19,135 nucleotides of DNA from JAUWVG01 sp964633715 (lineage in GTDB: Bacteria; Acidobacteriota; Aminicenantia; Aminicenantales; Aminicenantaceae). The notes below the pieces were generated by a model, which ran no database searches, was not told the origin of the DNA, and saw only the letters and a list, made by a program, of their open reading frames with translations. The stretch covers positions 1-19,135 of the forward strand of contig CAZWHQ010000062.1 in NCBI GenBank assembly GCA_964633715.1, given 5' to 3'. Position numbers and translations under genes: made by a program. Of the stretch, positions 8,376-16,300 are shown in pieces (position 1 is the stretch's first letter; every line of letters begins with the position of its first letter).

Positions 8376-8445
8376 ATAGCCAGGCAGCCACCTATCCTTC
8401 TGAGGAGTATGTTGGAAATGAGGATTTGAATCAGACTTTGCGTTT

Positions 8446-8475
8446 TTGACTTTTTAAAAGGGTCTATCGTACACT
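8446..8475 (+). promoter_or_regulatory. Putative promoter of the B12-type radical SAM gene
   Basis: TTGACT (8446-8451) and TACACT (8470-8475) are separated by 18 bases. The -35 matches consensus at five positions and the -10 at four. Transcription would begin about at 8482, one base before the GTG start, so the message may be leaderless. Alternatively translation may begin at the in-frame ATG at 8495. Confidence 0.4.
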
Positions 8476-8482
8476 CTATGGC

Positions 8483-9934
8483 GTGAACATCCTGATGCTG
8501 AATCCTCCCTTTAAAGGAAGATTCTCGAGATCTGCAAGGAGCCCGGCCGTCGCTCCCAGCGGAACAATTTACTATCCCATCTGGCTGGCCTATGCCACGG
8601 GTGTTCTTGAGGAAGCAGGATTTAATGCAAGGTTGATCGATGCCCCGGCTCGTGGATTAACACTAAAGGATATTATTGACACTTTAGGTGACTTCTCCCC
8701 GAATATAATCGTCCTCGATACGAGCACGCCCAGCATCTTTAGCGACATCAAATCAGCCGAAACCCTTAAAGACACTTTCCCTCAGAGTTTTGTCGTCCTG
8801 GTAGGCACCCACGTGTCCGCACTTCCGGAGGAAACTCTACGATTGAGCAAAAAAATCGATGCTGTTGCTCGAAGAGAATACGACTATACGCTCCGTGATC
8901 TCGTTTTTGCCCTGCAGGATAAGAAGCCACTCCGGTCCGTTAAGGGTCTAAGTTTTAGGGAAAAAGACGAAACCATTCACAATTTCGATAGGCCCTTCAT
9001 TGAAGATCTGGATGCCCTTCCATTTGTATCAAAAACTTTCAAAAAACATTTGGATATAAAAGATTACTATTTTGCTGCAGCCAATTTTCCGATGGTCATG
9101 ACAATGTCTGGACGGGGATGTCCAAACAGCTGTTATTTTTGTGTCTATCCCCAAACATTTCACAGTCGAAAATACAGGATGCGGAGCGCAGAAAATATCG
9201 TCGATGAATTCGACTGGATAATCAACAACATTCCAAAGACTAAAGAAATCGGCATTGAGGACGATACCTTTACTGTCGATTATAAGCGTACACGACAGAT
9301 ATGTGAACTCATTATCGAGCGAAATATCCGCATCAAGTGGTACTGCAATGTCCGGTCAGATTTAGACTATGACACACTGCGGATGATGAAAAAAGCCGGC
9401 TGCCGCCTGGTGACAACAGGCTTCGAAAGCGGAAACCAGAATGTGCTGGATAATATGCACAAGAATATCAGGCTTGAACAAATCGAGCAGTTTGTGGCCG
9501 ACGCGAAGAAGGCAAAAATCCTCGTGCACGGATGTCTGGTCCTCGGCAATCCTGGAGAAACCAAAGAAAAAATCCGGGACAGCATCAAGTTCGTGAAAAA
9601 ACTCAATTGCGACAGCATGCAGTTCTATCCACTTCTTGTCTACCCGGGAACAGAAGCCTATGAAAAAGTGATCCAGGCAGGCTATCTCAAGACAACCGAT
9701 TATTCCCAGTGGGTGTCTGAATTTGGCCAGCACAACAGTGTGATCGACATGCCTGATCTTTCTGCGGAAGAACTCATTCAAATCTGTAAGACCGCTTTAA
9801 AGTCTTATCATTTCAGGCCGGCATTTATTGGGAAAAAACTCATACAGGCCCTTTTTCATCCAAGCGAAGGACGGCGCACGGCCAGATCCGCTTTTCACTA
9901 TATCCGGTCGCTTATGGCACGGGATAATATCTGA
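8483..9934 (+). CDS. B12-binding-domain radical SAM protein
   Basis: A 483-residue protein in the two-domain layout of cobalamin-dependent radical SAM enzymes. Residues 1-140 form a Rossmann-like B12-binding domain (MNILMLNPPFKG, YPIWLAYATGVLEEAGF, VVLVGTHVSALPEETL); no DxHxxG motif is visible, as is usual in this branch. The barrel follows with C213-x3-C217-x2-C220 (SGRGCPNSCYFC), then IGIEDDTFTVD, WYCNVRSD and TTGFESGNQNVL, all familiar from the BchE/HpnP-like group. Members methylate unactivated carbon or phosphorus, or rearrange rings. Start: GTG at 8483; the ATG in the -5 region reads into a stop. Its stop overlaps the converging gene by 23 bases. Neighbours suggest a sugar or lipid substrate. 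It could equally be a lipid or quinone modification enzyme. Confidence 0.88.
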   Translation: MNILMLNPPFKGRFSRSARSPAVAPSGTIYYPIWLAYATGVLEEAGFNARLIDAPARGLTLKDIIDTLGDFSPNIIVLDTSTPSIFSDIKSAETLKDTFPQSFVVLVGTHVSALPEETLRLSKKIDAVARREYDYTLRDLVFALQDKKPLRSVKGLSFREKDETIHNFDRPFIEDLDALPFVSKTFKKHLDIKDYYFAAANFPMVMTMSGRGCPNSCYFCVYPQTFHSRKYRMRSAENIVDEFDWIINNIPKTKEIGIEDDTFTVDYKRTRQICELIIERNIRIKWYCNVRSDLDYDTLRMMKKAGCRLVTTGFESGNQNVLDNMHKNIRLEQIEQFVADAKKAKILVHGCLVLGNPGETKEKIRDSIKFVKKLNCDSMQFYPLLVYPGTEAYEKVIQAGYLKTTDYSQWVSEFGQHNSVIDMPDLSAEELIQICKTALKSYHFRPAFIGKKLIQALFHPSEGRRTARSAFHYIRSLMARDNI

Positions 9935-11393
9935 GGTATGTGAGGTACATCATATAGACATTGAGAAGAGAAAAAACAAGAATAAACTCAAAAGCCAAGG
10001 CTTTCAGATTGAGCGTTTTTGCGAGAATTCCTTTTTGAAAAACCTTAAAGCGGAGGTAGTCATAGCAGCCTCCGAGATAGATAGCAATCGGTAGGATATA
10101 GGGCAGCCAATGACGTCCCTGATCATTTTGATTTGGAGGCCTCATCCCAGCCACAAAAACCATCACGATTGAATAAATGAACAGAGGAGCTATTGAGATC
10201 AGAATATTCTTCGCTTTTTTGTTCTGCATACATTTGGGGCTGAAGATATTCCATCGGATCTTTTTAAGTTGAGGAAACAGATAGGCGGTCCAAAGCGGAA
10301 TTGGAAGGATGGAGAGCACAAAAAAGAAGAAAAACAGAACAAGCGGATAGCCATAATCCAGCCATCCCCACATTCCCCAGAAACTTTTATATACCAGCCG
10401 CCACCTCTGAAATATCCAATAAAAAAGATTACGGAAAAATGGGGCCTGCGTACTTTCGAATCCAATATATCCCAAAAGATTTCCGTATAAAAACAACGAC
10501 CGAATATACCACCATCCTCCCAGAACAAAGAGGGCAAACAGGCAAAGAAAAAAATGAAACCAAAAACCTTTATTTAACCTTTTATTTAAAAAGAGAACAT
10601 ATAAAATCAGGACAATCAACACTGGATAAAAGGAGACAAAAAAATGGATCTTGACCAGCAGCAGCAATCCAACACACAGATGAAACAAATAAAAATCCCT
10701 CATTTTAAAGTCATTGACAAATTTCAGGGCAAAATATAAACCCGCCGTTATCAACAATAAGGCAAGGATGTCCGGCTGCACGGAAATGGATAGCATAGAA
10801 AGCTGGGGTTGGAGAGAAATTAAAGCCAGTATGATGACACTGGTATAAGCGCTAAAATTGATTATCTTCAGAGATTTATAGGCAAAGAAAAGAGCCCCCA
10901 TAAATATTAAAAAACTAAAAAATCTTGCAAGCAAAAATTTTACCACAATATTGATGTGCAGAATATCTGCCATTCGCAGTAAAACTGTTTCATAAAGATA
11001 ATAGAATGGAGGATAGTTAAAGGTTTTGCCGAGAATCCTCTCATCTGCGAGAGAGCTGGTTGTATCCTGATTTAAATAATGTTGAGTGCTCTTTATAAAA
11101 TCCTGAAGGCCAATTTTTGCTTTTTCATCATAGTGAAACGGAATGGCATCAAATTGTGCTTGAGACAGGAGATGTTTAACTTCTTCTGTCACGGTTTTTT
11201 CTTCATCAATCTCAGAGATATTATATTTTCCCCACAGATAATCAAGGATGTTTATCTTCGATAAATAGATGGCATAATCATAATGGTTGGGCTCATCCGG
11301 AGTCTGAAAGGGCGGAATAAGAAAGATGAAAATTAGACCCTTGATAAACGTGATAAAAAAAAGGACAGAGATCAAGCGATTTCTTTTAGTCAT
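9912..11393 (-). CDS. DUF2142-like polytopic membrane protein, possible GT-C-type transferase
   Basis: A 493-residue membrane protein with about ten to twelve hydrophobic helices. After the first helix comes IPPFQTPDEPNHYDYAIYL, matching the PPFQ.PDEP.H pattern of the DUF2142 family. Near the C-terminus MRPPNQNDQGRHWLPYILP matches the family's conserved QGR..LP motif, and WGMWGWLD appears before it. The acidic Asp-Glu on the first external loop is reminiscent of GT-C glycosyltransferases that use polyprenyl-phosphate sugars. The family is uncharacterised, so this is structural analogy. In a polysaccharide locus it may transfer a sugar outside the membrane or act as a polymerase. It stands alone on the minus strand, converging on the B12-type radical SAM gene and divergent from the glycosyltransferase. 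No Shine-Dalgarno is visible. Confidence 0.75.
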   Translation of the reverse strand: MTKRNRLISVLFFITFIKGLIFIFLIPPFQTPDEPNHYDYAIYLSKINILDYLWGKYNISEIDEEKTVTEEVKHLLSQAQFDAIPFHYDEKAKIGLQDFIKSTQHYLNQDTTSSLADERILGKTFNYPPFYYLYETVLLRMADILHINIVVKFLLARFFSFLIFMGALFFAYKSLKIINFSAYTSVIILALISLQPQLSMLSISVQPDILALLLITAGLYFALKFVNDFKMRDFYLFHLCVGLLLLVKIHFFVSFYPVLIVLILYVLFLNKRLNKGFWFHFFLCLFALFVLGGWWYIRSLFLYGNLLGYIGFESTQAPFFRNLFYWIFQRWRLVYKSFWGMWGWLDYGYPLVLFFFFFVLSILPIPLWTAYLFPQLKKIRWNIFSPKCMQNKKAKNILISIAPLFIYSIVMVFVAGMRPPNQNDQGRHWLPYILPIAIYLGGCYDYLRFKVFQKGILAKTLNLKALAFEFILVFSLLNVYMMYLTYLRYYPVP

Positions 11394-11412
11394 TTCAAAA
11401 TGAAGAAATACA

Positions 11413-11440
11413 ATTATAAAAAATCTTACATCAAATTCAA
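11413..11440 (-). promoter_or_regulatory. Promoter of the DUF2142-like gene
   Basis: Read on the minus strand, TTGAAT (11440-11435) and a perfect TATAAT (11418-11413) are separated by 16 bases. Transcription would start near 11406, giving a leader of about 12 bases to the ATG at 11393. The surrounding DNA is very AT-rich. Confidence 0.55.
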
Positions 11441-11458
11441 AACAAAATAAAATTTGAG

Positions 11459-11487
11459 TTGACTTTATCGGATGCTGAAATTACGTT
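11459..11487 (+). promoter_or_regulatory. Weak putative promoter of the glycosyltransferase gene
   Basis: TTGACT (11459-11464) and TACGTT (11482-11487) lie 17 bases apart. The -10 is poor. If real, transcription starts near 11494, inside the longer possible reading frame, which supports the ATG at 11505 over the ATG at 11472. Confidence 0.25.
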
Positions 11488-11504
11488 ACTTATGGGAAAA
11501 GCAT

Positions 11505-12491
11505 ATGAAAGTCTCCATTGTTGTCCCCTGTTTCAATGAAGAAGAAAATATCAAACTGTGTTTAGAATCACTGGTTGTTCAAGACTATACAGACGATTTT
11601 GAGATTGTCGTTATCGACAATAATTCCACAGATTTATCTTTAGCCATCATCACAGACTTTGCACAAGTCCATCCAATTATTCGATTTTCTGTTGAACATA
11701 AAAAAGGCACTGCGGCTGTCCGAAACAAAGGGATCGATACTGCCAGATATGACCATGTGGCTTTTATCGACGCCGACTGCTTTGCCCCGACGAATTGGCT
11801 CACTCTTCTGGTTAAAAATTATATCTCGATGAAATCCAAACACCCCAACGGCATCGGTGTCGGGGGAAGAAACATCGCTCCTGAAAATGCAGGTCCGTTC
11901 GTCAAATCCATTGAGATTGTCCTGGATACATACATAGGAAGTTTTTCCAGTGTTCAGGGAAGACAGCTCGAACACTCCAAACTTATCTCCCACCTTTCCC
12001 TGGTGAATGCGCTTGTTGAAAAAGAAAAAATTTTTGCAGTTGGAGGTTTCGACGAATCTTTGCTCAGCGAGGCAGAAGACGCTGAAATAAACTATCGTTT
12101 ATCCAACGCCGGCTTCAGATTTCTTTATGCACCCGAATCTTTTGTCTGGCACAAAATGAGGTCTTCGCCAAAATCCTGGTTTAAAAACATGTTTCGTTAT
12201 GGGAAAGGACGAGCCCGTCTGCTTAAAAGACACCCTAAAATGTGGAGATTGTCCTACATGCTCCCTCTAATATTTTTAATAACCATGCTCTCCACTCTTC
12301 TCTTTTTTTATTCAAAGATTTTTTTGCTGCCTCTCCTCTATTTTCCAACACTGATCCTTTTTTCTCTCTACCAAGTCATCAAGAAAAAATCTTTTGGTCT
12401 CGTGTTCCACGTTTTTTTCATCTACATAATTCAACATTTTGGATATGCATTGGGAGAAATCTACGGGCTTCTGAATCCTTTGATCAAGTGA
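11505..12491 (+). CDS. Family 2 glycosyltransferase with C-terminal membrane anchor
   Basis: The GT-A domain starts MKVSIVVPCFNEEENI, continues with VVIDNNSTD (nucleotide-binding loop) and KGTAAVRNKGID, and has the metal-binding D-A-D (89-91 from this start) in VAFIDADCF. The later SEAEDAEINYRL carries the acidic ED pair and catalytic-base region. About 90 C-terminal residues form three hydrophobic helices (YMLPLIFLITML..., FLLPLLYFPTLILF..., FHVFFIYIIQHFGYALG), as in membrane-bound polysaccharide transferases. It would add a sugar from a nucleotide donor to a lipid-linked acceptor on the cytoplasmic face. An upstream in-frame ATG at 11472 would add 11 residues (MLKLRYLWEKH). I chose 11505 because the domain starts there, a purine-rich GGGAAAAG sits just upstream, and the possible promoter overlaps the longer version. 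The methyltransferase gene follows after 30 bases. Confidence 0.9.
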   Translation: MKVSIVVPCFNEEENIKLCLESLVVQDYTDDFEIVVIDNNSTDLSLAIITDFAQVHPIIRFSVEHKKGTAAVRNKGIDTARYDHVAFIDADCFAPTNWLTLLVKNYISMKSKHPNGIGVGGRNIAPENAGPFVKSIEIVLDTYIGSFSSVQGRQLEHSKLISHLSLVNALVEKEKIFAVGGFDESLLSEAEDAEINYRLSNAGFRFLYAPESFVWHKMRSSPKSWFKNMFRYGKGRARLLKRHPKMWRLSYMLPLIFLITMLSTLLFFYSKIFLLPLLYFPTLILFSLYQVIKKKSFGLVFHVFFIYIIQHFGYALGEIYGLLNPLIK

Positions 12492-12521
12492 TATACTTTA
12501 TGGAAACAACCTGGACAACAA

Positions 12522-13148
12522 ATGACTCAAGAACATAACAAAAAATTGCAGGAGGCATGGAACAACCGCTGGAAAAGTTCTTACTTGGGAAGGCATTCGA
12601 CTCTTCTCAGCCGCCGGATGATGAAGGCAAAGAAAAAAAATCTGAGAAAAATCCTGAAAAATATCGATGTGAAAACGGCTATCGATGTTGGATGTGGTAT
12701 AGGACGAACTCTAGAAATCTTCCGTGATTTGGGGCTCAATTATTTGGGAATCGATTCCTCTTCTGAAGCCATTTCTATCTGCCAAAAAAAGAATTTGTTA
12801 GCTGTTCATAAAGATTTAGACGATGTCGAGGAGACATATGATCTTGTGTTTAGTGACGGGATGCTGGAACACTTCTTAAATTTTGAACCCTATGCAAAAA
12901 AAATGACACATATCAGTAAAAAAGATGTCCTGCTCATTCAACCCAATCACGGCTCTTTTTTTGGAAAGACGCTTGTCTACTTTGCCGAATTATTTCGCGG
13001 CCGCATCAATGTGTATGAATACAACTACAGAATCCAAGATTTTATTGAAACATTTGAAGAGAATGATTTTTTATTGGTCAAGAATCAATCTATTTTTTTA
13101 GATGTGTACAGAATACTGCTCTTTAGAAGAAAAAATTCAAAATCTTAA
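12522..13148 (+). CDS. Class I SAM-dependent methyltransferase
   Basis: A 208-residue protein with a Rossmann methyltransferase core. Motif I is TAIDVGCGIGRTLE (52-65), with D55-V-G-C-G-I-G as the SAM-binding glycine loop. Motif II is LGIDSS, where D78 would bind the ribose. YDLVFSDGMLEHF is the motif IV-like strand, with the ML-E-H signature of the Methyltransf_11/23 group. The C-terminal half (RINVYEYNYRIQDFIETFEENDF) resembles the post-core region of small-molecule or sugar methyltransferases. It lies 30 bases downstream of the glycosyltransferase, presumably in the same transcript, and could methylate a sugar hydroxyl or cap a glycan chain. The acceptor cannot be determined. The transcript probably ends at the structured U-tailed element beginning at 13232. 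Confidence 0.85.
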   Translation: MTQEHNKKLQEAWNNRWKSSYLGRHSTLLSRRMMKAKKKNLRKILKNIDVKTAIDVGCGIGRTLEIFRDLGLNYLGIDSSSEAISICQKKNLLAVHKDLDDVEETYDLVFSDGMLEHFLNFEPYAKKMTHISKKDVLLIQPNHGSFFGKTLVYFAELFRGRINVYEYNYRIQDFIETFEENDFLLVKNQSIFLDVYRILLFRRKNSKS

Positions 13149-13231
13149 GAGCAGCTTATCTTCATTTTTCCTTGATCCCCAAAATACTCAAAAGGTGAGA
13201 TGTTGGTGAAATTTGAATCGAGCTGAAAGAA

Positions 13232-13335
13232 GGGGTGGTTGGCGCGGTGGTATCTTACCCGAGCGTATGGTGGTGAGGTGGGTGGGTCTTCGCGTAGGGA
13301 AAGATACTCCGTGCCGGGTACCGCCCCTTTTTTTT
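13232..13335 (+). ncRNA. Rod-shaped structured RNA with U8 tail, or extended terminator
   Basis: A 96-base element forms a long imperfect rod: GGGGTGGT (13232-13239) pairs with ACCGCCCC (13320-13327), GGCGCGG (13241-13247) with CCGTGCC (13309-13315), and GTATCTT (13250-13256) with AAGATAC (13301-13307). CCC/GGG and GCG/CGC can extend it inward. Eight T's follow directly, so transcription on the plus strand should end here. The 25-base tip is G-rich. Three blocks, GCGCGGTGGT, ATGGTGGTG and GTAGGGAA, occur in the same order as near-identical blocks in 5S rRNA, but about 30 bases of the usual middle are missing and the long rod is not a 5S fold. It may be a small RNA, a 5S-derived remnant, or just the terminator of the methyltransferase transcript. 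The T-run overlaps the stop of the converging gene. Confidence 0.5.
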
Positions 13336-16300
13336 ATTTACAGGGAAGAAATCGGATTGTTGTCTCCATTTCGTCCAAAACGATAGCAAGAGCTTTAAGA
13401 GTCTTTTGGATATCCCTTTCTGTGATATCGTGTGACAGGGTTATCCTGACCGAACAGTGGGCCTCTTCTTCACTCCTGCCCATAGCAAGGAGAACATGTG
13501 ATGGCTCGGGTGATCCAGACTTGCACGCAGAGCCGGGAGACATAGCAATGCCATGCTGATCCATTGCAAAAACTAGAGATTCCCCCCTCATTCCAGGAAG
13601 AGTGAGATTCAGCGTATTGGGAAGCCTGTATTGAGGATGCCCGTTGAGCAAAGCGCCGGGAATCAAAAGGCGGAAATCCTTTTCGAGTTTATCCCGCAGT
13701 TTTTTTACTATAGAGAAATCCGGCAAAGTATGGAGAGCAAGTTCAGCCGCCCTCCCCAATCCCACGATGGCCGGCACATTAAGTGTTCCTGCCCGGAATC
13801 CACTCTCCTGTTTGCCCCCATGAATAATGGATTCAAGGTTCACCTCTTTCTTGACATAGAGGGCTCCAACACCTTTGGGCCCATGAAATTTATGTCCAGA
13901 GAGACTGAGAAGATCCACGCCCAGATTTTCGACATCTATCCCTATCTTCCCTGCAGCTTGCACAGCATCCGTATGGAATAAAACACCTCTTTTATGGACA
14001 AGTCTACACAGTTCCTTTATTGGAAGAATCGTTCCCACAACATTATTCGCCAGCATGATAGAGACAAGGATCGTTTCTTCTCTGATGGCCTGCCTGAGCT
14101 GTTCCGGCCGGACAAGTCCATATTTATCGACATCGAGATAAGTCACATGGAAGCCCAGCCGCTCTAAAAACTCACAGGATTTAAGGACGGCAGGATGTTC
14201 AATGGATGTCGTGATGATATGTTCCCCTTTTTCCCTGTACGCAAATGCGATCCCTTTTATGGCCAGATTGTCCGATTCCGAACCACTACCTGTAAAAATA
14301 ATCCGTTTCGGTCTTGTATTGATGAGTTTAGCCACTTTTCTGCGGGCTTCCTCGACAGCATCCAGGGAAGTGCGTCCAACTCGATGGATACTGGCAGGAT
14401 TTCCAAGATGTTCATCCAGGAAGGGCAGCATGGCTTCACGCACGGAATTTGCGACTCGAGTTGTGGCATTGTTGTCGAGATAGATTTGATCCCTCTCTTT
14501 CTTTTTCCCGGCATCTGCCACAGCTTTGCTTGATTTGCACATTTCTACACGTTTAAAAGCGGATTGTTTTGATTCCTCTGTCCCTTCTTCTATTTTTTTG
14601 ATCTGGCAGAGCAGCGACTTATAGACTGGGAAACCGGAAATTTCATCACGGTTGCTCATATCTGTCAATTCATTGACATTCCATTCCTGCCAGGCCTTTG
14701 GACCCACCGGCCCCCCTCCTCCTTGATTACATTCGATCGATCCAACAACAATATCAGGCGTTACTCGGGCACGGAACGGTACTTCCCCTCTTAATGTGCT
14801 GACTAAAACCAGATCCCCGGTTTTTATGTCTCTTGATGCTGCATCCTTGGGATTGATTTCGATTTTTGGTTCGGGAAAATCCTTCACTAGACCTTTGATG
14901 CCGTGATGCTGGGAACGAAAATCTGTCTGAGGTCGAGCGCCTGAGTTGAACACCAATGGATAAGATTGGGCAAGTTTTGGATTTGCAACCGGTCCCTCTT
15001 TTACCTCCGTATATTTCGGCAGAGGTTCATATCCATAATCCTCTAAGACGGTCGACCATATTTCAAATTTCCCCGTTGGAGTCTCAAAGCCTAATTTTCT
15101 GTCCTTTCTAAGACTTCCCTTTTCCCATTTTTTGTATTCCATCATGGGAGTTGGCTTTTTGATCCAGCCTCCGGCTTTTCTGACATCCTCAAGAGAATAC
15201 CCCGATCCATCTAAGGCAAAAGACACGAGTTCGTCTTCTGTTTGGGGAAAAAGATGTCCGTATCCAAGATGTTTGGCCAGCTCCGCCATAATCAAATAAT
15301 CGTTGCGGGACTCTCCAATCGGCTCAATAATCTTTTCTCTCAGCCGAAATATGGGACCGTAGACCATATAGGATTGGATTTCGAACATGGTTGTCGCCGG
15401 CAGCACGATATCCGCATAAGCCGCATCTGCCGTAAGCTGACGATCCACACAGACTAAAAAGTCTAAGTTGGAAAGAGTTTTTCTCCAGACAACACTTTGC
15501 GGCCAGGATGTAAGAAGGGAGGCACCGTGAATAATGAATCCCCGAATGCGGTAGGGATTCTCCTCAAGAACCGAAGAAAGGAGCCCGCTCGCATGGGATT
15601 CTCCTCTGTAATCACTGTAGATGGGAAACCTGTCTCGGGCCACAGCCTTATCCAGATTTGGATTTGCTAAATTTCTTGAACGGTTGATGGGAAAATGTGT
15701 ATCCGGCATAGCCAAACCAATACCTCCGGGAACATCCAGCTGGCCCGCAAGGGCAAAAAGAGTTAAAACCGCACGTATGGCTTGGATACCGCTGTTGGAA
15801 TACTCCAGTCCCGTGTACATTACGGGACAGGCCCCTTTAGCTTGACAAATCCTGCGGCTGAGGCTCCGGATCGTATCTGCCGGAACTCCCGTAATAGACT
15901 CGACCTTTTCTGGCGGAAAATGGTGCACATAAGATCTTAGCTTTTCAAAACCAATACACCATTTATGGGCAAAATCCTCATCATAGAGTTCTTCCTCAAT
16001 CATCACAAAGATCATGGATAACGCCAGAGCTCCATCCGTTCCCGGACGGATGGGCACCCACTGGCCATCCGTACGCTTGGCCGTTTCCGTGCGGCGGGGA
16101 TCGATCACCACAACTTTTGCGCCTCTTCCTGCGGCAGCTTCCAATCGATACATATCCAGAGGCGGAGAGTCCGTGGCCGGATTGGCCCCCCAGACCAGGA
16201 GCAGTTCGGCATTTTCGATATCCGTAAACATATTGATGAGCATCCGCCCCATAGTCACATGAGGAGCAATCATGGCAAAGGACACATAACAGAGGGCTCC

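Noticed and set aside
8377..8395. AGCCAGGCAGCCACC resembles the B12 box of cobalamin riboswitches, upstream of a B12-type radical SAM gene.
   Set aside because: Only the first seven bases match well, the other conserved riboswitch elements are not visible, and the likely promoter lies downstream of it.
13232..13327. A functional 5S rRNA gene.
   Set aside because: About 30 bases covering helix III and loop C are missing and the dominant fold is a long rod, so it cannot be a normal 5S rRNA.
13239..13559. A 106-codon plus-strand frame running from the RNA element into the fusion gene.
   Set aside because: It is antisense to the well-supported desulfurase domain and has low-complexity composition with no recognisable domain.
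14540..14620. A hidden gene boundary between the molybdoenzyme and the cysteine desulfurase halves, using the Met at residue 723 as a start.
   Set aside because: The frame is continuous with no stop and no Shine-Dalgarno was seen before that Met, so a single fused chain is the simplest reading, although internal initiation is not excluded.
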